Part shown: positions 21,931-31,760 of the stretch, in pieces
Layout: each line of letters opens with the position of its first letter
How positions within the stretch are numbered: the first letter of the stretch is position 1
NCBI GenBank assembly: GCA_958299035.1
Contig: CATQJL010000305.1
Coordinates: forward strand, 31,447,733 to 31,511,732
Length of the DNA stretch: 64,000 nucleotides
Source of the DNA: Cylicocyclus nassatus
Lineage: Eukaryota; Nematoda; Chromadorea; Rhabditida; Strongylidae
Reading direction: 5' to 3'
Notes under the pieces: generated by a model
What the model was told of the DNA's origin: nothing
Database searches by the model: none
The model's input: the letters and a program-made list of their open reading frames with translations, nothing else
Made by a program: the position numbers and the translations under genes

Positions 21931-23197
21931 GCCAAGCATAAAGCACGCAAGCGAGAAACAAACGGGCGCTGGTGCGATGCATTTGCTGCGCGCTGGGTGA
22001 GTCTTGGTTTCGCGCTGTCCCGGTGCGTGTGGTAGTGCGCTAGATGGGAATCGGCTCGCGCTCGATGGCAAACTGTTGACCGCTGGCACGGCCCTTCAAA
22101 ATCGTAAAATATGATTTTGGCCTAATCTTCGCTTTTTTCGCATAGAGCAATCATTTGCGTTCATTTTGACAATGGCGTTGCGACGATATGGCAAAAATGA
22201 GAAGTTCTTTTTTTTTTTCGGGTGTTTTTGATGTTTTGTTTGTGCCAGAATCAACTGAGACTTGTACCCTTTATTCACAAGAACGATTGCTATCACCAGC
22301 ACTGCGCGCGGAATATTTTTCTGCAGGTTATTTTTTACCTGAAAATTCGTGGTTGATATTCGAAAACGTATAGTTTGAACGACTAACGAATCTTAAGCAG
22401 TGGTATAGACTAGGATAAATATAACTCTGTAAACTATGAAAATAGCGTAGAACATGATGATTCCTTATAGGTGCTGTGGGTCAACGTTTTCATCAGCGGT
22501 ATACAGTCTTGTACGCTTGGGTTTCCTCTGATAAGAAATACAAAGATGCATAACTTGATTCTTATTGCGAACACTTACATCACTAGGCATCCATCGTGTT
22601 TTAACTGCATATATAGTATATATAGCATTATAGTATTCTTAGTATTCTATATAGTGTTCTTTCTTCTGTGCACTTAAGTTCTTGCTCCCTTTTTCTCGTT
22701 TGTACTGCCGTTTGTACTACTTTCGAAAGACTGTCCAGGGAGCAGTAGTCTGCATTGCTCTGGAAAGGCGTTTGGAGTTGATCACCACCTAATTGTGCAG
22801 ATTATGATGTTGTTTGAGGAAACGCGATCACCAGCTCAGCTCTGGCGGGGCATAAGTCAACCGAGCCCGAGCTCATGTGAGAGTTCTTTCTCATTCTTTC
22901 TAAATATCTAGAATAATAGTCAGAGAGTGATCATTTGAAAGATTACACGGCGGAGCACACGGAGAAAATGCAAGACGAGTATATCGTGGCATGATAATGG
23001 ATGGTTTTTAAACAATTTTACAAAGGCAAGGAAGATATGGGCGGTTCCGAGACTAGCGCTAGGGCTATGGCTAGAGGTCGGGCCGGGGAGCGTATGCAAT
23101 GGGACAGGCGTCCACTGGCGAGATATTATTGATAGTGTGATCATTGCTCTTGCCCTTCCGCAAATCTAGGGTGACTTCATAAGTTGTTACAATCGTG

Positions 23198-23545
23198 TTA
23201 CATAACTACGGGAGTTTCATATTTCAATAATGAACATGCGCCTTGTATACAGGAAGTGGGTCTGTTTTTGATCATTCTTCGACTTAGTTCTTGAAAGTAA
23301 TCGTTACATTCTTCTATCAGAGACTTTAATACACCCTGTCTTCGTAGTGAATGAGGAAAATGGTGCATCAAATTTTCCAAATGCTCAAAAGGGTTTTGAT
23401 ATTCGTACTCATCTACAAGTGCCCTGACAGTATTTCTTCTAAGGAGATATAGGAAGAGTATTATGGATCCAAAGAAATCTATATCTTTGTTTCCGTCTTT
23501 TTCTCTGAGGTAAACCTTACGCTGTCGGCTGTGTGAGGACCTGTT
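23198..23545 (-). CDS. unrecognised 115-codon terminal exon
   Basis: On the minus strand an open frame begins right after an in-frame TAG at 23548-23546, which doubles as a possible ATTTACTAG splice acceptor, and runs 115 codons to TAA (23200-23198). No ATG is needed if it is an internal or last exon. The product is hydrophilic and protein-like: RQRKVYLREKDGNKDIDFFG, then a hydrophobic IILFLYLLRR, then PFEHLENLMHHFPHSLRRQG and SLIEECNDYFQELSRRMI. The regular alternation suggests several helices. I do not recognise the family and could not trace earlier exons upstream (23.6-24.4 kb minus). A frame of this length and composition is unusual for the window, which is the main reason to call it. 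Confidence 0.35.
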   Translation of the reverse strand, partial: NRSSHSRQRKVYLREKDGNKDIDFFGSIILFLYLLRRNTVRALVDEYEYQNPFEHLENLMHHFPHSLRRQGVLKSLIEECNDYFQELSRRMIKNRPTSCIQGACSLLKYETPVVM

Positions 23546-23555
23546 CTAGTAAATA

Positions 23556-24858
23556 TGAGAAGAAATAGACTTTTCCACAGATGACTAATCTGGGACAGTA
23601 AGGCAGTGGATTATTGGTTTTTCGCAAAATCAATCTTCAACCAATACGCATCTTCGCCCATTGAAGTAGCCGTGTCCTGTGGTCATTTTGCAGTACATGT
23701 GTTTCCACTCTGCTGCCTTTTGGTATGTATATGGTTCAATCAAGGAGATTCCGACCGGAAACTGTGAGTCAAGAAGTAATTTTCGAGTTTGATTTTCGGA
23801 GGATTGTAGTTCTTACCGTGTTCTGTGCTTATTGTCAACTTTTTTTTTGTAGAGAAATTATAGCTGGACTGCCTACAATCTGCTCTCAAACTGATTCCGA
23901 ATTTTTTTATAAAGTAGGTATTTGAACGCGTGGTTAGTGTTTTGAAAAAAGGTTTATGTTAGAGCTGCGGTACTTTTCTATCATCGTTCTTGAGCTGTTT
24001 GTGATGGATTGATTCATTCTAACCTGTAAGCGACGGTGATGGCTCTCGAACGGGGCAGAAGACCACTGGTAAATGGAGCCGTAGGATGTAATCTCATCTT
24101 TTATTCCATAGTCGAAAAACCACTAAACGACTCCTAACACAGCATTTCCACTGAAAGACAACTAACGTGGCATTTCATAGTGAAAATTTTTGATGCCATT
24201 GATATCCAAATTTGCTTTGTCAAGGCAACCAGTAGCTGCGGCTTTTCTATGTTGTCGGTGGTAAGGCGCGAATCCGTTATGATTCTGAGACACAACCAGT
24301 ACCCCAGTATCCTAGAAGGGAAACTGTCGCTACTGCAGAAGTTGTAATACCAGCAGCAGCAGAAAGAGGGAAGGCAATGAAGTCAATCTATCCTAGAACG
24401 TTGATTGATGTAAACATGAAAATGGTGGAGATAGAATAGCATCGTCTAATTCCGCATTTGCAGTTCTTCAGATCTTCTAATGAAAGAATGAGGCTGCTTG
24501 CGTGAGTATAGGAAAAACATTAGACACTGCTTAACATGCTCAACATCTTGTCTATTTATGAGTAATTCAAGAAATTTTCTTTGCGTGCTGAGATAGGTCT
24601 GCATATATGATGTTCATATAGTTTTATAGCCTTATTCTGCTTGACCACGCAATCTGTTCTTTGTAACTCCTTCGGAACACAGATGGAAAGCATCACCAGG
24701 AAACTTACATGGTGTTATGATACGCATTAGTGGGGTCGCATCTGAATTTGCTTAGAAGTAGTTGCTAAGGTGCGTTTTTAAGTTCACTAATTGGGATTTC
24801 ATTTTTTCCACTTTCTCCACCGTTTATGTAAGAAGGTTAGAGTTATCGCCTTCTGTTG
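23556..24858. other. no feature called
   Basis: A plus-strand frame without start (23586-23721, reading SPIEVAVSCGHFAVHVFP, before GTATGT) could be an exon but overlaps nothing recognisable. The remainder shows no exon series or element end. Confidence 0.3.
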
Positions 24859-24870
24859 GATCCAGGTCCT

Positions 24871-25098
24871 ATGCCCGTTTGTTCGCCGTCCCATGATGGT
24901 GCGCCGTTCAAGCTTCAGTTTCGTCAACAAGTTAGAGCAGTTGCCTCGACAATTCTACATTCTAACGTCGTCTCAAGAGTTCTTCAAAAAGAAATGGACA
25001 GAACTCTCGACCCACTTGACACAACATTGAAAAATAAACGATCACTAAAAAACATAGTTAGTCTGAACGATTACAACAAAACTGATAGAAAAAGTTAA
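24871..25098 (+). CDS. hypothetical 75-residue protein or first exon
   Basis: The ATG at 24871 follows a GGATCCAG acceptor-like sequence by six bases, the spacing expected for a trans-spliced nematode 5' end. The frame is open to TAA at 25096-25098. The product reads MPVCSPSHDGAPFKLQFRQQ, then a helical amphipathic stretch (VVSRVLQKEMDRTLDPLDTT) and a Lys/Asn-rich end. It may end earlier by splicing at GTTAGT near 25057. No family recognised. It is followed at once by an A-rich tract that could be 3' untranslated or intronic. Confidence 0.3.
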   Translation: MPVCSPSHDGAPFKLQFRQQVRAVASTILHSNVVSRVLQKEMDRTLDPLDTTLKNKRSLKNIVSLNDYNKTDRKS

Positions 25099-25960
25099 CA
25101 ATATAACATTGAATTAGTAGTTGAAAAAATATAACAACAACAAAATAACAAAAAAAAAACAAAAAAAACAACATAGTATCAAGAGTCATAAAGAACTGAA
25201 ACAAGGATAAGTTACGGAACAAAACATATCAAATTACTAACGAGATAATAATAAGTATCAATAACAACAAAACAACTATTACAAACACTAGGAAAACAAA
25301 CCAATGACAATAAAAAATTAGTCAACAACATAAAATAAAAAAACTGACTGGTGGACTGTTAGTACGACGACGTGGCGCGGCCTCAGTAGCCTGGCCTTCG
25401 CCTCTAAACAAAACTGGAGAAACATAGCACTGCAAAAGAAGCATGAAAATTTAAAACATAATCGTTAAACATGAAAACATAAACAACAAACAAATAATGA
25501 AATTCCTAGCTATTTTAACTTGGTTACTCTCTTATCACAACCTCCTAACCATTCAAGAAAAAAGTTATGTTAGTGTGGAGTTGTGACAAGAGAGTGACAC
25601 CATAGTATAAGTCATAAAAATCATAAACATTACAACATCTTATAATAATAAAAATATTGTGCACAAGGAAAACAAAACGAAAACACGAGAGTATGAAACC
25701 TAGCGAAATAATAGGGCTCCCGCTTCGGTCTTCCAAAAATCGTCGCTCTTCGTCTTCCAAAATCGACCTGCCTAAAAATGTCAAAGTTGATGTGTATCAA
25801 CGACAAACAAACAGCGAGCTAAACCGCATTTAAAAGAGGCATTATCAACGATAAATGAGTACGAAGATAAAAATAACAGAACAAACGCGATTAGAACGAA
25901 AAAATGATAAAACACAGCAATTACAGTAAATAAAAAATAGTAAGTGTGACTGTCAATTCT
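25099..25960. other. A-rich, strand-asymmetric tract
   Basis: Over roughly 850 bases the plus strand is dominated by A with AAC/ACA repeats (AACAACAACAAAATAAC, AAAAAACAAAAAAAACAAC) and T is scarce. Two GC-rich islands interrupt it (near 25365-25405 and 25715-25770). On the minus strand 26191-25781 is a 136-codon open frame (ATG) whose N-terminal half is Arg-rich and whose second half is one long hydrophobic run from the T-rich DNA; I regard that hydrophobicity as a composition effect. Function unknown. Confidence 0.4.
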
Positions 25961-26504
25961 GATTTTAGGCCCAAAAACTTGTTCTACGTGTGGCGTATTT
26001 ATTAAAGGGCCGAGCTGGTTGTACGCAACACGCCGAATGGGTAACTCGTCCGCATCCGCGAGGCGCGTTGTCAGGTCAGTCACTCGCTGGTCGCTGCGGC
26101 GGTAGGGCCAATCACGGAGTGACCTCCGCGCGCGCTGACCTATCACTCTCGTCATTACTGTAGTGGGTTCAGAAAGGCCTACACCCCTCACTACGCAGTT
26201 TTAGTATCGCATTCGGAATGAGCATGTCGGATAACCCCCTACGCCAAGTTTCAGCCAAATCTGTAATATTTTACAATTTTCCCCTTTATATCATGTACCT
26301 ACCGTAACCTTAACAGCGACGTCAGAATTTGGCAAAACTGTAGCTGTGCTTATAGCTTATGCTATAGCCTACACAAGGACTAAATTTGAGTGCGCCATAT
26401 CCAAATAGAGAAGCCAAGATAGTAGTTGCAAATAGCAACCCAATACTTTTTTGGGTAGAATCTCAGGATAACCGATAGTCGCTCACGTGTTGAATAAATT
26501 GATG

Positions 26505-27444
26505 TCAACCTCGAATGTTCGTACGTATTAGTGAGTCAAAACGTTTTATCAGATTTTTGAAATGACACGCAAACCCCATACAGCAAAGACAAATAAATAC
26601 TTCAGGTTGTATCCAGTTTGATTCGTTGGAAGACTGCTGAGACAATCGCTGGAAATTACAACCCTTCGTTTCACATGTCCATTCGGTAATTTCTAAAACT
26701 TCCATATGAGGTCTTGGGGGAGCTTCAACAACCAGTTGCAGCTGTGTGGCTTGTATTTCGGAAATATTAAAATATATTTTTTGAAGTAACCAGATTTTAA
26801 ATTCCGCCCATTTCAACGTCATGGAACTTAGAACGAGGAACAGTTCAGATATCGTTCTGCATTTTCCTCTTCTTTCCATAATAATTGCTTTTTTCTTGGC
26901 GAGGCACGCAAAATTGGGAAAAAGCGCAGTATTTAATCTCACACTAACGTGCCTTAGATTTCAAAATCTTCATATTTTGATACGAAAATCACCCATCCAT
27001 TTGTAAGGTTCTATTAGTGTTTAGCGAGTTTTAAATCTCATAAATCTCAAGATTTTTCAGTGTTTAATGCGATAACAGGCCATCTTTTTCTTTCAAAACT
27101 CTACGTTTTGGAAAATTACTTCGTAAAATTTCAAAAATGTGGCTAAAAAAGAAGAAAAATTGTTCTGTTGTTGCTGTTGGCAAAATGTTTGCAATATCTG
27201 CTGGGTTGTTGAAAATCTCCCAATCTCCCAAAGAATTTTAGAAATTAGAGAAAGGTAGACGTGGTTAAAACAAGGGGCTGTAATTTCCAGTGATTATCTG
27301 AGCATTTCAGCGGTTCACATTGCGAATATAGTAGTTGGAAAGTCAAAGAAATTTCGCATCTGATACAGCCTAAAGTGTTTGTTCATGTTTACTCTAAGGG
27401 ATGCGGTCATTTCAAAAATTTGACATTCCTTCGGACCAACCTAA
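26505..27444. repeat. mariner-like foldback element upstream of block B copy 2
   Basis: The right end CGGACCAACCTAA has a mariner-type terminus. The right arm (about 27265-27425) is an inverted match of 26520-26700, sharing TGTAATTTCCAG.GATT, ATACA.CCTAAAGT and CATTTCAAAAAT-type runs. A minus-strand frame of 145 codons (26942-26505, GTG start) covers the left arm; its CETKGC and CLCC motifs lie in repeat DNA and I do not call it a gene. The left end near 26500 is blurred. Confidence 0.4.
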
Positions 27445-27787
27445 TATATTTAAAGATTTGTTTCCACATAGAAGCGCGTTTTTCGACTTGAAAATCAAGC
27501 ACTTAGCGGACTTTCTCTAACGATAGTCAAGCAAATTTCTGCTATTTCTTGCATTGCTTTAATCCTGATGTTTTCATCATTTCAGGGTTTCAATATGAGA
27601 CTCAGGCAGTGTTGCTGTCGTCCCACTATGTGGCGCCATTGTCTTTGCAGTTACTGCGACCAAAGCTGTTTTACTAACTTTTCTTTATTCTTGCTTTCTG
27701 ACCGCTCATTTATTTAGTTAATGTGCCACTTTTCGCCCGATTTCTATTCAGACTATCCAAGTGTTCCTAATACCATGTGATGGGAGA

Positions 27788-28044
27788 AAAATATTGTAAA
27801 CCAAGATGTAGAATATCTACCTCTTCATAGTCCTTTAGGTTACGACAAATAAGAGCGAGGTTTATTCAATTGCTATAGCCTTAAGATATTGTAAACCAAG
27901 ATGTAGAATATCTACCTCTTTATATCTACATTTAGGTTACGACAAACAAGAGCGTTGTTTATTCAATTACTGTAGTCTTAAAATATTGTAAATATAGGTT
28001 ACGACAAATAAGAGCGTGGTTTATTCAATTGCTGTAGTCTTAAT
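27788..28044. repeat. about 95-bp tandem repeat, 2.7 copies
   Basis: The unit carries ATATTGTAAACCAAGATGTA, GAATATCTACCTCTT, GGTTACGACAAATAAGAGCG and GTTTATTCAATTGCT. The second unit is nearly identical and the third has lost its first half. It lies in the intron between exons 1 and 2 of block B copy 2; copy 1 has an unrelated repeat there. Confidence 0.7.
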
Positions 28045-29178
28045 AACCCCGAAAATTGATGACATTGCGGAAATTCACACTCCGGGCATGATCACAGCCT
28101 TAGTCCAGCTTGCTCCATCATTCTCTGTATCATCACTGGTTGGTCCTTCTTTGCCGTAGCCTGGTTCAGCAACGGTAACAAAATACTAACAAAACGCATC
28201 GTAAGGAAGTTGAAATTTTCACGACATAATCCTTACGTAGCCTAAAATGAATGTTTTTGTTGAGGCGCTGCTCTGAAATGGTTAATAGTTTTCGGGTTTC
28301 AGCCTTGATAGCAGCTCTAGCGGTTTCGTGTTCACTTGGTGGGATTCTGCTGACAGACAGGTGATGCTACTGGAGGCTTGTACAGTACCTCCGTTTTCTG
28401 CAAAAAAAGTTTTACGACGCTGCAAATTTTGATATTGTTCGAAATATCTCCAAATTTACAAAATAACTATGCTAAGGCAAATCCAATCTTATTACAGCGC
28501 AGTACCGTAATGTTTTTTGAGTACTTTAGGTATATGTTAAGTTAACTGTCCTGTGGCAACAAAATTTTTTACAACCCCTGTAGAGTAGATACCGCAATTT
28601 CCAACCAAGCAATGTGGTTAAAACTTTTGTCTAAATAACATTTTCGCTTTGAAAATGAACTGTGCGACGATTGAACTTGTAGACGTTGATTACTAGATAT
28701 TTTCCCACAGAAATATCACGCAACATTAACTAAGAGCTTCGGATATAGGTTGCATCATCATCCAAAGCTTCGCTTTGCTTATTTTCCACCTACTGGAAGA
28801 CTAAAAGTGGTGCAACTATTTGCACACAGGTAGGAGTCCTTTTTTCATTTTTAGGATAAGACCGATTCCTACCAGAAAGTAATGCGCTTCTTTACGACCA
28901 AACAACTGGCACTAGAAGTAGGTCAAGGAATGCAAGTTGCGTGATGTCTGCACTGTAGGCTCCTCAACTTCTCCTCTCTGACACATAACATGCGCTTTTT
29001 TGTGGGTGAGATATATTATAGTTTATCTTATATAGTGAACCGCGACAAGGTCCAGCTTTCGTGGAAACTTTATAAAAAAATTAATGTCTAAAATAAGCAG
29101 GTTTTTGAGTTTCCCATTTATTTACAGCTACCGAGAAACGTCGTTGTCTTCGATGTCTACACTGATGGATTTCCGGTG

Positions 29179-30590
29179 CAGGGCCCGGCACGCGGTGGGC
29201 AAAAGGGGTTTTTCAAAACGAATTCCCCTTTGACCCCAAAATTGTTAACGAATACGTCTTTGAGCCCAAAAATGAATCTTTGTGTTGTGCAACGCAGACA
29301 CCGGCCAAACGTTGCTCAAAAGCACCCAAAAGCGCTTGAATTATTCTATTCTTTTTTCACCTTCCTCACTTCACACATCCATGCTAGCCTAAAGGCCAGC
29401 ACGTTAACATGCAGGCGGAAAGTATGTTAAGAGAGATGAGAAATATGAAGAAAGATCAAAAAGTATGGGCGCTTTCAAGCTCTTTTGGACGAAGCCTGCG
29501 GTGCTAAATACTTTACCAAAAAATAAACATCAACTGACAAAAAAAAACAAAACATCAAAACGACGTTAAGATAGCTGTCCTACAAGATAATACAAGGAAA
29601 AACATGAGAAACTGATTATCGGACTGAGTGACGCCGTTCCCGCGCATATCGATCGATTGGGGCGCGCTTTCCTCAGTAAGAAAGGATGCCGCTGATTCTA
29701 TTTCGACTATAGTGAAGAGGAGAGGGGGAGTTTTGAAATCAAAATTCTATCATAGAGTAAAACTTGGATGTAGAAGAGATTTATGTAAAAAAATTTGAAA
29801 AATTATGTGAGACGGAAGTTTTGCCCACCCCAGGTGGGCATTAGGTGGGCAATTGCCCACTTAATTAGGAAAAAAGTTGAGCACGCTCTTCATTCACATA
29901 AATTTTTCATAATTTTTTATACTTTGTTGCTTAGTCCTTCTGCGCGTATACACAGCAAATCTCGCGCGATTTCGTCATGTCTGCGTTGCAAAGGAGCCAT
30001 TTTTCCATTTTTTTGGAAGCCGCAAAATTTCAGAAAAAAGTTTGCCAAAACCTTCAGTCACATAGTTTTTCAATGAAACTCCTAATTTAACTCCTACAGG
30101 CTTGTGTTCGCGTACGTACCAGGTTCCATGCAATATCGTCACCTGTGCTTTGCAAATGAGCCATTTGAATTTTCAACTTCACCCACCAGTTATGGGAAAT
30201 TTTTGGAAAAAATGGTTAGTACACCTTCCATTCACATAAGTTTTTCATAATTTTTCATACTTTGTTTCCACTAGCCTCTCTTCATTCGCCTACGAAATTT
30301 CTGCCATGTAGTCATGCATGCATTGAGAATTACTCATGTATGCTGTCACAAATAGCATCATTTGAGCGACGTCGCGCGTGCGGCACTTAGCGACGGCGCG
30401 GCTTGACGTGCACGAATTCCGCTGTGCTTTGAAGCTTTTGAAAATCACTTCTCACAGAGTAATTGAAATACAGTTTTAAGCTTGACTAACGGGGCTCCGC
30501 CTCGGACCCCGCAACAACGATATCCCTTTTGCTTTTTGGCCCCAAAAATAATTTCCAGCTTGTCATTTGCCCACCTCGTGCCGGGCCCTG
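29179..30590. mobile_element. 1412-bp hAT-like element with exact 8-bp duplication
   Basis: The ends are CAGGGCCCGGCACGCGGTGG and, inverted, CAGGGCCCGGCACGAGGTGG. TTCCGGTG lies on both sides (29171-29178, 30591-30598). The block B paralog at 10.64 kb has a single TTCCGGTG, the empty site. The interior has a palindromic CCCACCCCAGGTGGGC near 29824 and about 2.5 tandem copies of a roughly 170-bp unit from 29890 to 30345 (CATTCACATAA.TTTTTCAT and GTTGCAAAGGAGCC versions). No transposase frame. A shorter relative is 34025-34773. Confidence 0.8.
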
Positions 30591-30706
30591 TTCCGGTGAA
30601 AAGGAAAGGCTCCAACAACGGCGTTTGTCGGAATGATAGCCTAGAAAAGAACGTCAACAAAGTCAAATCTTGCAGTTGGTACCCTTTCAATTTGCTCACG
30701 CGTATA

Positions 30707-30760
30707 TTAGGTTGGTGCAAAAATAGCGTCCCTTTTTCAGGAGTATTTTCCAAACAACTT
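30707..30760. mobile_element. mariner-type terminus
   Basis: TTAGGTTGGTGCAAAAATAG after TA (30705-30706) agrees closely with classical mariner inverted-repeat ends. A possible partner is the AGGTCGTGCCAAAGTAATG-like sequence read inward at 33211-33192, but the match is partial and the 2.5 kb between is too long for a simple mariner and contains another repeat. No transposase motif (such as a DDE/D block) was seen. Confidence 0.45.
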
Positions 30761-31329
30761 CTCTTCTCCAGACTTTCTTTTTCGATATAGATTCTACACA
30801 TCATTGTAAAGCTTTCTTCGTGTACTTTCTAACAGTTTGAAATTCAAGCTTTTATCTCACCTGTGAGAATTTCACCAGCATTTTGCAGAGACGCACTCAA
30901 AATCGAAATTTTATTGCTCCACCTTTCTTGGCTACAATTCGGCGCAAATGCACGAATTCCTCTGGAAACATAACTACTGTATGGGATGAATATTGTTTAC
31001 TTATTTCATGCTTAAAAAAGTTTTTCGAATGTACCTAACTGAGAAATCAATGCCAAAAAAAAGATATTCGCCGCCCAAAAATCTATGCGCTCGAAGTTTT
31101 TCCTGATTAGGTCAATCGCCGATTCGCTCATTTCGATAGGCTTAGTGTCAGGACATCTTACTTACAATTTATGCAGGAAAATTTAGCTATCCAGTGCATG
31201 AAGTTCCAAGTTTTCAAAGTTTGAAACTTCCTGGCCTATCACAAATAGGCTCAAAATAGTGAACAATTTTGGATTTCTATCCTTCCTTTTCGCAGGACTT
31301 TTTCGTTAAGTCCTTTCTATAAAAACGTT

Positions 31330-31760
31330 TACTACTGGCTTATGTTTACAAAACAAGCTGATCAGCAGCCATAGGAACAAAACTTGAAAAGAGTTGTGAT
31401 CTCTCAAAGAGAGGTTTTCAAAAGAAAAACTTTTAGTTTTTTGACGCATGGTTATCCTTTTGCGATATCAGTATAGGCAGGTGCGTGCTATTCTACGAAA
31501 GGTTTACTGGTTCTGATGGTCTTGATTGCATTCAATCATATGAAGACTGAACGAAGTTATAGCTTTTCAAAGTAAAATTTTGCAAAATGGACATTATTTC
31601 GCACCATCCTGATACTTTCATATGCCGCATCAGATGGATACATATCAGCTTGTTTTTCTCATGGCTAAAAATTGAGAAAATGATAATTTTTAAGTTTTGG
31701 CAATGCTGAGCTCTCCTCGCATAGGTGATCATATAGTATGAAGTTTTCAAATACAATTAG
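31330..31760. repeat. inverted copy of 13790-14260
   Basis: Shared runs include TTTTTTGACGCATGGTT, CTTATTTTGTA or its relative CAAAACAAGCTGAT, GAAGACTGAACGAAGTTATA and GATGGTCTTGATTGCATTC. In the 13.4 kb locus it forms the centre of an inverted-repeat element; here no such ends were found. Bases 31761-34016 hold only weak exon-like frames, for example 32594-32750 (TYNWIGDLELPRWYYDLTLF) after TTTTTTCAG. Confidence 0.45.

Larger units (their letters stand above)
27590..30700 (+). pseudogene. multi-pass membrane protein gene, damaged copy 2 (block B')
   Basis: Collinear with 8.0-10.8 kb. Exon 1 (ending 27650) has lost one T (GTGTTGCTG against GTGTTTGCTG), and its donor is TTACTG instead of GTACAG. 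Exon 2 (about 28072-28205) has lost its ATTACAG acceptor and one G, so WSFFAVAWFS is out of frame with the preceding LVQLAPSFS. Exon 3 is intact here: acceptor GGGTTTCAG, 28303-28360, donor GTGATG, encoding a membrane segment ALIAALAVSCSLGGILLTD. Exon 4 starts at 29128 after TTTACAG, but a frameshift relative to copy 1 and a 1412-bp hAT insertion (29179-30590) break it; the rest resumes at 30599 with KRKGSNN. Each copy keeps the exon the other has lost, so the original family can be read, but neither copy looks functional. Confidence 0.55.

Noticed and set aside
25781..26191. 136-codon minus-strand membrane protein
   Set aside because: The hydrophobic half results from T-rich composition, and no second copy, splice site or family supports it; kept only as a note in the A-rich tract.
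26505..26942. 145-codon minus-strand frame as a zinc-binding protein
   Set aside because: It starts at GTG, covers the left arm of a foldback element, and its CETKGC/CLCC motifs fit no known finger.
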